Below are positions 54,428 through 64,000 of a stretch of 64,000 nt of DNA, piece by piece. The DNA comes from an uncultured Clostridia bacterium (GTDB lineage: Bacteria; Bacillota; Clostridia; Lachnospirales; Lachnospiraceae), in NCBI GenBank assembly GCA_937895705.1, contig CALBKM010000010.1, forward strand, positions 27,605 through 91,604. Direction: 5' to 3'. The notes beneath the pieces are model-generated. The model worked only from the letters and a program-made list of their open reading frames with translations, was not told the origin of the DNA and searched no databases. Positions within the stretch are counted from its first letter, which is position 1; every line of letters begins with the position of its first letter. Made by a program: the position numbers and the translations under genes.

Positions 54428-54450
54428 GCCTCAAAAGTCCCTTTTGAGGC
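54428..54450. other. Perfect hairpin in the leader of the rfbF operon
   Basis: GCCTCAAAA (54428-54436) pairs with TTTTGAGGC (54442-54450). On the transcribed minus strand no T-run follows, so it is not a normal terminator there; it lies 20-45 bases after the predicted start of transcription and may protect the 5' end. On the plus strand ATCCTTTTTC follows. Confidence 0.6.
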
Positions 54451-54480
54451 ATCCTTTTTCTGATATACCTGTGTAGATAT

Positions 54481-54508
54481 ATATCGGCAAAAGAGGGGGA
54501 AAGCTTTA
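54481..54508 (-). promoter_or_regulatory. Flagellar sigma-28 (sigma-D) promoter for the glycan operon
   Basis: Minus-strand TAAA (54505-54508), 16 bases, then GCCGATAT (54481-54488), a perfect sigma-D match. It begins 8 bases after the stop codon of the vanW-like gene. Confidence 0.85.
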
Positions 54509-54515
54509 GGAATCT

Positions 54516-55877
54516 TTATGAACTTTCCTTTACCCGGTAAGCATCCTCGCTCACCTTCTCCCTTTTCTCTTCTCCCTTCTCTCCCTTCTCTATCCGGTAC
54601 ACCTCCACCGTAACCGTCTCCTCGTCTTTCGACTTTATGACACTTTCAAAGTGCACAATTCCCCTCTTCGCTTCACCTTCGCCATACACCGCCACCTTCA
54701 CCTCTGTTCCGGTCGCTTCACACAGCACCAGCACCGGTGCTTTTGTAGTGTTCTTAAATTTCAAATCCTTATAATCTCCCGCAATGGCCGCATCCTGTCC
54801 CAACGAAACATAGCCCACCGGCATGGAATGGGAATACCGCTCGGTAATTTCAAGTTTCGTTTGCAACAACGCATTGTACAGGGTGGTGGACAACTGGCAC
54901 ACCCCGCCTCCGATGCTTTCCGACAACTGCCCGTCGATATAAGTACCTCCCTCCGCATATCCGTTGTCCTCCGTAAAAGGCATCAGTGTCGCCGCCACGG
55001 AAAAGCTCTCCCCGGGCAATACTACCGTGCCGTGAAGTTTTGCCGCCCCGGCTTTTATATTTTGCGCCCTTCCGCTTCCCGCACCGGTGTAGGACGTAGA
55101 AAACTCCCCGATTACCGTATCGCATTTATTTGCCTGCTCCGTGGTGAGTCTCGGCATTATCGCTGTTCCGTTCACATAAAACCGCAGCACCAGCCCTTCA
55201 GCCGGCCCCATTTGCAGACTCTCGATTGCTGACTGCGCCACCGCTTCCGCCTCCTGCCACAGTTCCTCCGTCATCAATCGAAGTCCCCGTCCGCTCTCCG
55301 TCACCTTTACTTGTCCCTGTTCCCAGCTTACCGTTGCCTCCTTCCTTTCCTGCTCCGTCGCTTCGCAAAGCAACACAGCGTAATCCTCAAAGTGTTCCCG
55401 CTCCCATACAAATGCCGCTTTTACCGTTCTGACCCGGAACGGCCGCCCGGTAATTGCAGCATATAACCATTCCCATGCTTTCACCTCACGGTTTACTTCC
55501 TCCACCGTCTGCATCGTATCCTCCGCATTCATCCGAAGCATCGGAGTTTCTGCGGTTAAACATACTTCGTTTTCCGATACGATCAGATGTACCTCCGGTT
55601 GCCCTTCTTTGTTCAACTTCCTTACCTTATCTTCCGTTTCCTTCCTCGTCTCCGGCAAATAACGGCATCGTAGTTCCGTTACCGTCTCCGGCAAAAAGTC
55701 TTTCATCAATCGTTCCGCTTCCTCCGGTGTCATCCCGGACAGTTCCCGCCCGCAAAGCATGACGCCCGGTGCAATTCTTCCTTCATTCGCCTTTTTTACT
55801 GCAAAACACGCCACGGTCATGACCATGAAAAGTGCCAGCACCCCCATTAAACTATATACAACCGCCCGTTTTAACAT
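54516..55877 (-). CDS. VanW family protein with peptidoglycan-binding-like domain
   Basis: A 453-residue protein: N-terminal membrane anchor (VVYSLMGVLALFMVMTVACFAV), a PG_binding_4-like part (LCGRELSGMTPEEAERLM), and the VanW domain (GEFSTSYTGAGSGRAQNIKA, GTVVLPGESFSVAATLMPFT, GGGVCQLSTTLYNALLQ). VanW proteins are common in Clostridia, function unclear, thought to act on the cell wall. A Lys/Glu-rich tail closes the protein. It ends 8 bases before the sigma-28 promoter of the rfbF operon and is not itself clearly part of the flagellar group. Confidence 0.9.
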   Translation of the reverse strand: MLKRAVVYSLMGVLALFMVMTVACFAVKKANEGRIAPGVMLCGRELSGMTPEEAERLMKDFLPETVTELRCRYLPETRKETEDKVRKLNKEGQPEVHLIVSENEVCLTAETPMLRMNAEDTMQTVEEVNREVKAWEWLYAAITGRPFRVRTVKAAFVWEREHFEDYAVLLCEATEQERKEATVSWEQGQVKVTESGRGLRLMTEELWQEAEAVAQSAIESLQMGPAEGLVLRFYVNGTAIMPRLTTEQANKCDTVIGEFSTSYTGAGSGRAQNIKAGAAKLHGTVVLPGESFSVAATLMPFTEDNGYAEGGTYIDGQLSESIGGGVCQLSTTLYNALLQTKLEITERYSHSMPVGYVSLGQDAAIAGDYKDLKFKNTTKAPVLVLCEATGTEVKVAVYGEGEAKRGIVHFESVIKSKDEETVTVEVYRIEKGEKGEEKREKVSEDAYRVKESS

Positions 55878-56016
55878 CCTGTCCGCCTTCCGAAGATATC
55901 CGTTATTTATACCCTTATAAAACTACTATATGATTCCTATCTCTCGTTATTCACAATGCATTCCATCAACAGACCGTACTGTTTGACGGAAATTCCGGAA
56001 GAATTTGCCCAAAACG

Positions 56017-56046
56017 CAAAAACCGACGGTTGACACCGTCGGTTTT
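56017..56046 (-). terminator. Rho-independent terminator of the 32-residue ORF
   Basis: ACCGACGGT (56022-56030) pairs with ACCGTCGGT (56035-56043), and the minus-strand tail is TTTTTG. The region 55878-56016 holds nothing else recognisable. Confidence 0.8.
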
Positions 56047-56075
56047 GTCGGATATAGTAATAGTAATGCGGTTGC

Positions 56076-56174
56076 TTATCGGATTGCTGCAACAAGCAGC
56101 GGAATAATCATACACAGGACCAAAACGCCTGCCACGATTGACGCAATCAGCTTTCTTGTTTTTTTGTTGTACAC
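56076..56174 (-). CDS. 32-residue single-helix membrane protein
   Basis: A small frame begins with GTG at 56172-56174, behind AGAGGTGGATACT. It encodes a basic start (YNKKTRKLIAS) and one long hydrophobic helix ending PLLVAAIR, then TAA. A perfect terminator follows 30 bases later. The shape (Lys/Arg start, one helix, about 30 residues) recalls tiny Firmicutes membrane proteins such as Prli42, but the match is only by form. It diverges from the TPR-like gene at 56210. Confidence 0.7.
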   Translation of the reverse strand: MYNKKTRKLIASIVAGVLVLCMIIPLLVAAIR

Positions 56175-56209
56175 AGTATCCACCTCTTTTCCCTGAAAGG
56201 TTGTGACTT

Positions 56210-57016
56210 ATGCCTATATTAATCGGCTTATCGCTTATTATAATTGTTTTTATTCAATTTAGCAAGTCCCGTGAAAAAAATGCCAAGCGGAATTCCGAAG
56301 AGTTTTGGAAAAAAGAGAGAGAATCCAAGTTTGTTCCGAGAAAGGATCTTTCCTCTCTGGACTATATCACGATTCCTTATGAATCTCTCCCGTTCCGCTA
56401 CTACATGCCGGGGCACGGAACTCCGGTTCGCATCTTCGGAAACACCCCTGCCTCTTTTTCAGGTGCACCCGAATTGCTTTCCGCAACATCGGAAAAGACC
56501 GATGCACAACTTGCGGTAGATACTCTTTTGTCGGAAATTGCTTCGGAAGAAGCCCCTGCCGCAGAAAGCCCGTATGTCCGTTCCCCGGAGCATACCGCTC
56601 CTCTTTCGGAGGAACTGGCCAACGTGGAACAGGAGCTGTGTGCGTTAGCCGACAGCCGCATTGTAAACCTTACAGGTGTTTCCAATACAGAGCTTCGCCT
56701 GACCTACGGAACGGCAAATCTGGAACTGTTAACATCCTATGACCAAAACTTCACCGTCCTGATTCGCTCTCTGCAAAAATGGGGCAATCTGCTGACCTCC
56801 GCGGACAGACCGGACGATGCCATTACGGTCCTCTCCTATGCCGTTTCCATCGGTTCCGACATTGCGGGTACCTATGCGGTTCTTGCCCGGCTTTATAAAA
56901 CCAAAGGAGAGTTTTCCAAAATCGAGGAGTTAAAAGCCTCCGCCGAAACCCTTACTACGTTAATGAAGCCCTCCATTTTACGGGACTTGGAGCAACTTAC
57001 TTCCCAGTCCTTGTAA
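56210..57016 (+). CDS. Membrane-anchored protein with a TPR-like C-terminus
   Basis: The 268-residue protein begins with one helix (PILIGLSLIIIVFIQF), a basic stretch (SREKNAKRNSEEFWKKERE), then a low-complexity Ala/Ser/Glu region, and ends with a helical part of TPR type (LIRSLQKWGNLLTSADRPDDAITVLSYAVSIGSD). GAAAGG stands upstream of ATG 56210. Such small bitopic proteins are found in Lachnospiraceae with no function assigned. Its stop lies 9 bases from the convergent exonuclease gene. Confidence 0.78.
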   Translation: MPILIGLSLIIIVFIQFSKSREKNAKRNSEEFWKKERESKFVPRKDLSSLDYITIPYESLPFRYYMPGHGTPVRIFGNTPASFSGAPELLSATSEKTDAQLAVDTLLSEIASEEAPAAESPYVRSPEHTAPLSEELANVEQELCALADSRIVNLTGVSNTELRLTYGTANLELLTSYDQNFTVLIRSLQKWGNLLTSADRPDDAITVLSYAVSIGSDIAGTYAVLARLYKTKGEFSKIEELKASAETLTTLMKPSILRDLEQLTSQSL

Positions 57017-57025
57017 GCTTTGCGC

Positions 57026-57736
57026 CTATACGCTCCGTCCGTATTTTGCCAACAGGTTATCAATCAGTCGCGACGCTTCACTTTTTGTCAGCGTCGTATA
57101 ATCCGGTGTCAAATCCAGTCCGTGCATTGCAATAAGTCCCTGCAAATAGCTGATCTGGCGTTTTGTCACCGGTTCTGTTTTTTTCGGCTTATAAAATAGC
57201 GGGCTCGGCTGAAAACAGTCCTTTTTTTCTTCACCGAACCGCTTCGCCATCAAAAAGAACAACTGTGCCGCCGCGCAGGCATCCTCGTAAGCACGATGTG
57301 CGTGCTCGTTTGTAATTCCGTAGGCCTCACACATGGCAGCCAAAGTCTTACTCGGCAGCTCCGGATGGCACTGTCTCGCAATCACCAGTGTATCCAGCCC
57401 CCGGTATTCAAACGTTTTTCCCTGTCGGCTCGCTGCCACCTTCAAAAAGCTGAAATCAAAGGGAATATTATGCCCAAGCAGGACATCTTCCCCCTCCAAA
57501 AACCGCAAAAGAGATCCTATGGCTTCTCCTTCTCCCGGAGCATCCTTTACCATCTCGTTCGTAATTCCCGTTAATTCCGTGATTCGTGTCGGAATTCCCG
57601 CAGTCTGCGGATGAATCAAAGTGGAAAACACTTCCTTCTGTACTCCGTCTTCGTATTTTACCGCACCGATTTCTATGATTTTTTCCTTCTCCGGGCCAAG
57701 ACCCGTAGTTTCGATATCAATTGCCGTAAAACGCAT
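57026..57736 (-). CDS. DnaQ-like 3'-5' exonuclease
   Basis: A 236-residue DEDDh exonuclease: AIDIETTGLGPEKEKIIEIGAVKYE (Exo I, quoted in part: FTAIDIETTGLG), GHNIPFDFSFLK (Exo II) and HRAYEDACAAAQLF (Exo III with His). It resembles the epsilon-like domain of PolC and free-standing proofreading enzymes. The last 60 residues carry a KRQISYLQGLIAMHGL motif seen in several clostridial exonucleases. CGAAAGGAGAAACCG sets ATG 57736. Confidence 0.9.
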   Translation of the reverse strand: MRFTAIDIETTGLGPEKEKIIEIGAVKYEDGVQKEVFSTLIHPQTAGIPTRITELTGITNEMVKDAPGEGEAIGSLLRFLEGEDVLLGHNIPFDFSFLKVAASRQGKTFEYRGLDTLVIARQCHPELPSKTLAAMCEAYGITNEHAHRAYEDACAAAQLFFLMAKRFGEEKKDCFQPSPLFYKPKKTEPVTKRQISYLQGLIAMHGLDLTPDYTTLTKSEASRLIDNLLAKYGRSV

Positions 57737-57826
57737 CGGTTTCTCCTTTCGTAAAGCCTGTATTATACCTGTACCGGTTATACCCTCTGCAACAAACCTT
57801 CTCCTGACGATTCGCCCCCTGCCCGG

Positions 57827-58492
57827 TTAGTTCTTACAACCGGACGGGCATATTTCCTTCAAAAAGCACTCTCCGCATTTCGGAGAACGGGCTGTACAAA
57901 CGGTTCGTCCCAGTTGAATAATGTGAATGTTATACATAATCCAATATTCTTCCGGAAGTATCTTCATAAGCTCAAACTCTATCTTTTCCGGGTCCTCTTT
58001 CTTCGTAAGACCCAACTTTTTCGATATGCGCTTTACATGCGTATCCACCACGATACTGGGCTGATGATAAATATTTCCCCGGATAACATTGGCGGTTTTT
58101 CGTCCCACTCCGGGCAACTGTATCAGCTCCTCTATGGTATCCGGCACTTCGCCCCCGTGTTTCTCCAAAAGCATCCTTGCGCATCCGATTAGGTTCTTTG
58201 CCTTATTATGATAAAATCCGGTCGGCCGGATATCTTCTTCCAGTTCTCCAAGGTCCGCACATGCAAACGCTTCCACATCAGGGTATTTCCGGAACAAATC
58301 CTCCGTCACGATATTGACTCTGGCATCGGTGCACTGGGCACTCAGAATCGTCGCAAACAACAGCTGCCATGCGTTCTCATGATTTAAATAGCAACGGTAT
58401 TCCGTGGTATATTCCCGTATCAACAACTCCGCCACATTCCGCGCATGTTCTTTCAACTGTTCCGTTTTCTTTCCTCCCGTTTTTCGTTCCAT
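57827..58492 (-). CDS. nth: Endonuclease III
   Basis: A 221-residue base-excision repair glycosylase/AP lyase acting on oxidised pyrimidines. The helix-hairpin-helix LPGVGRKTANVIRGN with catalytic Lys, the catalytic Asp in VVDTHVKR, and the [4Fe-4S] cluster CTARSPKCGECFLKEICP are all present. AAGGAGTCTGT precedes ATG 58492. It lies 90 bases upstream of the exonuclease gene in the same direction. Confidence 0.95.
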   Translation of the reverse strand: MERKTGGKKTEQLKEHARNVAELLIREYTTEYRCYLNHENAWQLLFATILSAQCTDARVNIVTEDLFRKYPDVEAFACADLGELEEDIRPTGFYHNKAKNLIGCARMLLEKHGGEVPDTIEELIQLPGVGRKTANVIRGNIYHQPSIVVDTHVKRISKKLGLTKKEDPEKIEFELMKILPEEYWIMYNIHIIQLGRTVCTARSPKCGECFLKEICPSGCKN

Positions 58493-58618
58493 ACAGACTC
58501 CTTTCCGAGGCCTTTTCTCGTTGTTTTATCACATCTTAAGACTTTCTTAATCTTTATCTTCCATTTTTCGACATAATCTGTTATAATATAGACAAACTAA
58601 TTTTAGGAGGTTGTTTCC

Positions 58619-58837
58619 ATGATTAATAAGTTAATGTCCACGAAAACCGTTAAGGATTTAATTATCCGTATTGTGATTTTTCTCCTTATCGGCGTTGTAT
58701 TAGGTGTTGTATCTGCTCTCCTTGGCTGGATTCCGGTACTTGGATGGCTCATTCGCATCGTATGTTGGATTATCGATGTTCTTTGCTTCGTAGGCCTTAT
58801 CCTTTGCATTGTAGGCTTTGTAAAAAACAACGCATAA
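58619..58837 (+). CDS. Small membrane protein with two helices
   Basis: A 72-residue, strongly hydrophobic protein with a ribosome site (TAGGAGGTTGTTTCC). It starts MINKLMSTKTVKDLIIRIV and holds two or three helices separated by short turns (LLGWIPVLGWL, VGLILCIVGFVKNN). Terminator follows 17 bases after the stop. It may be of the small TM2/DUF-type; no function can be named. Confidence 0.78.
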   Translation: MINKLMSTKTVKDLIIRIVIFLLIGVVLGVVSALLGWIPVLGWLIRIVCWIIDVLCFVGLILCIVGFVKNNA

Positions 58838-58854
58838 CCTCATTTTGAAAGAGT

Positions 58855-58877
58855 GCCGCTCCGATTACCGGAGCGGC
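58855..58877. terminator. Bidirectional terminator
   Basis: GCCGCTCCG pairs with CGGAGCGGC around a five-base loop, between the convergent small membrane gene and the GH13 gene. Plus-strand tail is CTCTTTATTTC. Confidence 0.8.
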
Positions 58878-58899
58878 CTCTTTATTTCTTCACAGTCTG

Positions 58900-60984
58900 T
58901 TATTTGAAATTATGTCCGTAACTTTCTTTATCCCTGCGGTTTTCCGGCGGCAAAAGATTTTTCCACACAAAAGAGCTCTCCGGTGGCAACATCACCCGCA
59001 GCATTCCGTTCTCTGCATGGACAAACTCCGCCTCCAAGGAAAACCCTTCCCTTCCGGTTTTTATCAAGGATACCATCGGCGCCCCTTCCGGCACACCCAA
59101 CTCCCACACAGGAAGCTCCGCATAACACTCCGCTTCTCCGCGATTTACCGCCACCGCCAAAACATCTCTGTCGTCAAAACGACCGAACACAATTACATCC
59201 TGTGCTTGATAAATCAATTTCACCGAACCGGTTTTTAACGCCGGGTAAGACTTGTGAATTCGTATTAACTCCCGGTGCAATTCAATCAGTTCTTTATCCT
59301 CTCTGCCCCACGGATAGGTTCTCCGGTTATCCGGGTCCGTAAACCCGCATACTCCGGCCTCATCGCCGTAGTACACCGTCGGAGCACCCACCCAGGTCAT
59401 CTGCAAAGTAACTGCCGCCATAAATAAGGAGCGGCGTACCCCTTCGGATGCCGCATCGGCTCCCAGCGTTGCCAGACGTCCCACTTTTCCGTTGGTTCTG
59501 GTTAAAAAGCGGGAATGGTCATGATTGGAAAGCTCATTCATGGCCGCTTGCAGGGAATTTGTCTGAAACTGCGCCATGTGATGATTCATAGCATCCGCAA
59601 ATGCTGCCGCATTTCCCACCATATCCCCGCGGTAGGCATCACTATGCTTCTCCATACCGGTCAAAAACCAGGTTACCGGTTCCATAAAGGCGTCATAATT
59701 CATCACGGAATCCCACTCGTTTCCTGCAAGCCAGGCCTTTGCGCTTCCGTAATGCTCCGCCAAAATCAGAGCCTCCGGATTTGCCTCCTTTACAGCCTCC
59801 CGAAATCTCTGCCAAAACTTATGATTAAACTCCTCCGAATGGCCCAGATCCGCTGCCACATCCAAACGCCAGCCGTCCGCACAATACGGCGGAGAGACCC
59901 ATTTCTTCGCAACCCGCAATATATAGTCGCAAAGCTCCTCAGAGCCTTCGTAATTCAGTTTCGGAAGCGTGGCATGGTCCCACCAGCCCGCATAGTGCGG
60001 ATTATACGGCCACTCTTCTCTGCGGAAGTCAAAGAACCTGCGATACGGACTGTTTTCCGCCACATAAGCTCCCGGTGCATAGCCCGGCGCGTGTTCATAA
60101 ATCCGCTCCCGATCCAGCCATTTGTGAAAAGATCCGCAGTGATTAAACACACCGTCCATAATTACACGCATTCCTCGGTTGTGAATTTCCTCCACCAACA
60201 TTGCAAAAAACGCATTACTTGCATCCAGATTTTCCTGTCGGCTGACACGATTGATATAAAGAGTCGCATGAGAATTGTCCGTATCTCCCTCATGCAAACA
60301 CGTTCCTTCTTCTCTTACGATTACGCCGTAATGAGGATCGATATAGTCATAATCCTGACTGTCGTATTTGTGATTGGACGGCGATACAAACAAAGGATTG
60401 AAGTAGATTACTTCTACTCCCAGTCCCTGTAAATAGTCCAGCTTCTGCCGAACGCCTTCCAGGTCGCCTCCGTAAAAACATCCCACATCCATGCTTTGCG
60501 GCGGACGATTCCAGTCTTCCACCGCCTTCACCGGCTGTTCGATATAAATATACTCATTGGACTTTACGTCGTTTTTTGCGGTCCCGTTACAAAACCGGTC
60601 AGTAAAAATCTGATACATCACCGCGCCCTTTGCCCACTCCGGCACAGAAAATCCCGGCGTGATACGAAAGGCATAGTCTTCTCTCGGTTCATACACCGCA
60701 CCGCGACGGTCATAAAAGCGGCGTCCCTCTGCCAGTTCCGCTTCAAAATAGTAGGAAAGCGGCGTCTCCCCTACCGTATACTCGGCGCTGTAGTAAGTAA
60801 AACAGCCCGCCTCCCGTTCCGGCACCATCGTTTTCCGTTCTCCGGCAATACACAGCACCACCTCGCCGACGCTTCCGGTTAATGCGCGAAAACGAAGCCT
60901 CACTGCATCTCCCGCCTTCGGCTCCGTCGGATATCGATATTCTTTTGTTCCGTCTGAAAACAGTGCCTTTACTGCTCTTTCCAT
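58900..60984 (-). CDS. GH13 glycosidase, neopullulanase/cyclomaltodextrinase type
   Basis: A 694-residue alpha-amylase-family enzyme. An N-terminal CBM34-like domain (~120 residues) precedes the catalytic barrel: region I MDGVFNHCG, region II DGWRLDVAAD with the nucleophile Asp, region III LILAEHYG with the acid Glu, region IV ELSNHDHSRF with the third Asp. MYQIFTDRFCNG is typical of the cyclomaltodextrinase/neopullulanase group. There is no signal peptide, so it should act on maltodextrins in the cytoplasm. AGAGGTCATT precedes ATG 60984. Confidence 0.93.
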   Translation of the reverse strand: MERAVKALFSDGTKEYRYPTEPKAGDAVRLRFRALTGSVGEVVLCIAGERKTMVPEREAGCFTYYSAEYTVGETPLSYYFEAELAEGRRFYDRRGAVYEPREDYAFRITPGFSVPEWAKGAVMYQIFTDRFCNGTAKNDVKSNEYIYIEQPVKAVEDWNRPPQSMDVGCFYGGDLEGVRQKLDYLQGLGVEVIYFNPLFVSPSNHKYDSQDYDYIDPHYGVIVREEGTCLHEGDTDNSHATLYINRVSRQENLDASNAFFAMLVEEIHNRGMRVIMDGVFNHCGSFHKWLDRERIYEHAPGYAPGAYVAENSPYRRFFDFRREEWPYNPHYAGWWDHATLPKLNYEGSEELCDYILRVAKKWVSPPYCADGWRLDVAADLGHSEEFNHKFWQRFREAVKEANPEALILAEHYGSAKAWLAGNEWDSVMNYDAFMEPVTWFLTGMEKHSDAYRGDMVGNAAAFADAMNHHMAQFQTNSLQAAMNELSNHDHSRFLTRTNGKVGRLATLGADAASEGVRRSLFMAAVTLQMTWVGAPTVYYGDEAGVCGFTDPDNRRTYPWGREDKELIELHRELIRIHKSYPALKTGSVKLIYQAQDVIVFGRFDDRDVLAVAVNRGEAECYAELPVWELGVPEGAPMVSLIKTGREGFSLEAEFVHAENGMLRVMLPPESSFVWKNLLPPENRRDKESYGHNFK

Positions 60985-61040
60985 AATGACCTCTTTCTAT
61001 ATTTTCCTTATCTCTTAGGCGGTACTTTCCGCCACACGTG

Positions 61041-61071
61041 AAAAGCCCGATGACATCGTCATCGGGCTTTT
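61041..61071. terminator. Rho-independent terminator between ftsH and GH13
   Basis: AAAAGCCCGATGAC pairs with GTCATCGGGCTTTT over 14 bp with a three-base loop. It has A- and T-rich flanks and can act on both strands. Confidence 0.85.
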
Positions 61072-61293
61072 CGGAGAAGGTATTTTGTTACTTATGGGGT
61101 GTAGCAAAAACTATATAATGTATTGGGGTTTACGAGTGTTATTATAGCATCACTTTCTACAGAAGTGTGCACAAACATTACCCCATTTTAAAAATTTTTT
61201 TGTGACTTTTGACCTATAACATCATGTGTCATCCCATAATCCATACAAAACTGTCCAAAAAAGCCCTCCAAACACCTATTGTTTTTGACTAAA

Positions 61294-61413
61294 GGAAGCA
61301 CTGCCTAAATCAGTGCTTCTTTTGACGCCTCCGGCGGATCGCACGAATTTGCAATGGAAGCAGCGGCTTCGCTGCGCAAATTCGGCGCAGGAAACGCTTT
61401 AATCAGCGTTTCC
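61294..61413. repeat. Three-hairpin element directly after ftsH (element D)
   Basis: Three stems follow one another: GAAGCACTG with CAGTGCTTC (61295-61319), GAATTTGC with GCAAATTC around AGCAGCG/CGCTGC (61345-61383), and GGAAACGC with GCGTTTCC (61390-61413). The last stem touches the ftsH stop codon. The first and last stems are near-relatives of each other. 61072-61290 shows no gene. Confidence 0.65.
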
Positions 61414-63216
<1,803 letters not shown>

Positions 63217-63291
63217 GGAAACCTTCAAAACAAATCCTCACTTTCTTACTCTTATGATAGAAACGCACCGTAACATGCGTAATATTCCTTT

Positions 63292-63819
63292 TTAATCTTC
63301 CACATCCACAACTCCGATATACGGAAGATTGCGATAATGCTGTGCATAATCCAGACCGTAACCCACCACAAACAAATCCGGAATTTCAAAGCCCACATAA
63401 TCCACCGGCACGTCAATCACACGGCGATCCGGCTTGTCAAGCAATGTACAAAGCTTCAGACTCTTCGGATTTCTCGTCTGTAGCAACGCCAGCAAATGAT
63501 GCAGGGTTCTTCCCGTATCCAGAATATCTTCTACGATAAGAACGTCCTTTCCTTCGATGGAGTCATCCAAATCCTTTATCAGTTTAATTCTGCCGGTACT
63601 CACCGTTCCGTCCCCGTAACTGGATACGGACATAAAGTCATGGGTCACCGGCACCGTAATATGTTTTACCAATTCACACATAAAAAATACGCCGCCTTTT
63701 AAAATGCAGACCACATGCAGTTCCTTCCCCGCATAGTCGGCATTAATCTTTTCGGCAATCCCGCGAATCTTCTCTTTTACCTCTTCTTCGGAAATAAGAA
63801 CCTTAACATTCACTTCCAT
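63292..63819 (-). CDS. hpt: Hypoxanthine phosphoribosyltransferase
   Basis: A 175-residue purine-salvage enzyme. The PRPP-binding loop is VLIVEDILDTGRTL; HDFMSVSSYG and VDYVGFEIPDLFVVGYGLDY are typical. GGAGGAAAAGAAG precedes ATG 63819, and the start overlaps the end of tilS by 17 bases. Confidence 0.95.
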   Translation of the reverse strand: MEVNVKVLISEEEVKEKIRGIAEKINADYAGKELHVVCILKGGVFFMCELVKHITVPVTHDFMSVSSYGDGTVSTGRIKLIKDLDDSIEGKDVLIVEDILDTGRTLHHLLALLQTRNPKSLKLCTLLDKPDRRVIDVPVDYVGFEIPDLFVVGYGLDYAQHYRNLPYIGVVDVED

Positions 63820-64000
63820 CTTCTTTTCCTCCGTTTCTATGTACCTCTAAAACAGTCTTTGTCCCTTCGTCTACGCGGTAATTGTCGCAACACCGCACTC
63901 CGGGAATCCAAAGCACCTGCTTATCATCCGCCAAAAGTACCTGTTTCATTCTTCGGTCCATCGGTACCTTTTTCTCCGTCCATAGGGATTTCACCGTCTT
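63803..64000 (-). CDS. tilS: tRNA(Ile)-lysidine synthase TilS, C-terminal part
   Basis: The frame runs off the right edge. The visible 65 residues (KVPMDRRMKQVLLADDKQVL, WIPGVRCCDNYRVDE) match the TilS C-terminal domain, which binds tRNA(Ile) with a CAU anticodon. The tilS-hpt-ftsH order supports the call. The N-terminal adenylation domain lies outside the window. Confidence 0.85.
   Translation of the reverse strand, partial: KTVKSLWTEKKVPMDRRMKQVLLADDKQVLWIPGVRCCDNYRVDEGTKTVLEVHRNGGKEDGSEC

Noticed and set aside
56005..56196. 63-residue plus-strand frame
   Set aside because: It overlaps a terminator and the better supported minus-strand small ORF, and has no ribosome site.

Overview
The window reads as a chromosomal segment of a motile, anaerobic, Gram-positive bacterium of the Clostridia, most likely a Lachnospiraceae member in the Lachnospira/Roseburia/Agathobacter range. 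This is inferred from gene content and style: tilS-hpt-ftsH order, QueH-type epoxyqueuosine reductase, VanW, DUF368, a T-box leader, strong AGGAGG ribosome binding sites, sigma-A promoters with 16-18 bp spacers, a large flagellin, and many minus-strand operons ended by U-tailed hairpins. No rRNA, tRNA, CRISPR array, intact insertion sequence or prophage is visible.

Layout. 1-9 kb: an HD-GYP protein, a cytidylate-kinase-like protein, a secreted Ig-repeat protein, a degenerate LytM/M23 protein, a zinc-ribbon/hisC/queH operon, and a response regulator followed by a small conserved protein. 9-12.4 kb: a 232-nt imperfect palindrome, a subtilisin-fold protein whose catalytic serine is glycine, and a stand-alone CARF nuclease of the Card1/Can2 (DUF1887) type. 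12.5-16 kb: an operon behind a T-box leader whose specifier reads best as GCA (alanine): DAK-phosphatase-like protein, PurM/HypE-like protein, Lrp regulator, class I aminotransferase. 16-21.6 kb: a TldD/TldE pair and a PBP-EAL-beta-repeat protein. 21.8-25 kb: purM-purN-purD with a terminator-like hairpin between purM and purN. 25-34 kb: an SDR protein, a three-repeat lipoprotein, a second copy of the palindrome, and an oppBCDFA oligopeptide transporter. 34-44 kb: a tandem OB-fold protein, typA with a long-hairpin terminator, a MerR-family membrane regulator, an HTH-Panacea protein, an AI-2E family exporter, and a DUF368-znuACB operon. A decayed Rpn-type nuclease follows.

44.9-54.5 kb is a flagellin and surface-glycan island. 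Three promoters with the flagellar sigma-28 (sigma-D) pattern TAAA-N16-G(T/C)CGATAT lie upstream of a glycosyltransferase-TPR gene, the flagellin gene, and a five-gene operon (glucose-1-phosphate cytidylyltransferase, GT2, polysaccharide pyruvyl transferase, radical SAM protein, GT2). The shared promoter type argues that these enzymes decorate the flagellum and are made together with flagellin. 54.5-64 kb holds housekeeping and envelope genes: vanW-like, a 32-residue membrane protein, a TPR-like protein, a DnaQ-type exonuclease, nth, a small membrane protein, a GH13 glycosidase, ftsH, hpt and the 3' end of tilS.

The least explained signals are the two ~235-nt palindromes (9006-9237 and 27779-28013), which share a core and show compensatory base changes; the sigma-28 glycan operon with its Rossmann-radical SAM protein; the orphan Card1-like nuclease; and the alanine T-box in front of a non-synthetase operon.
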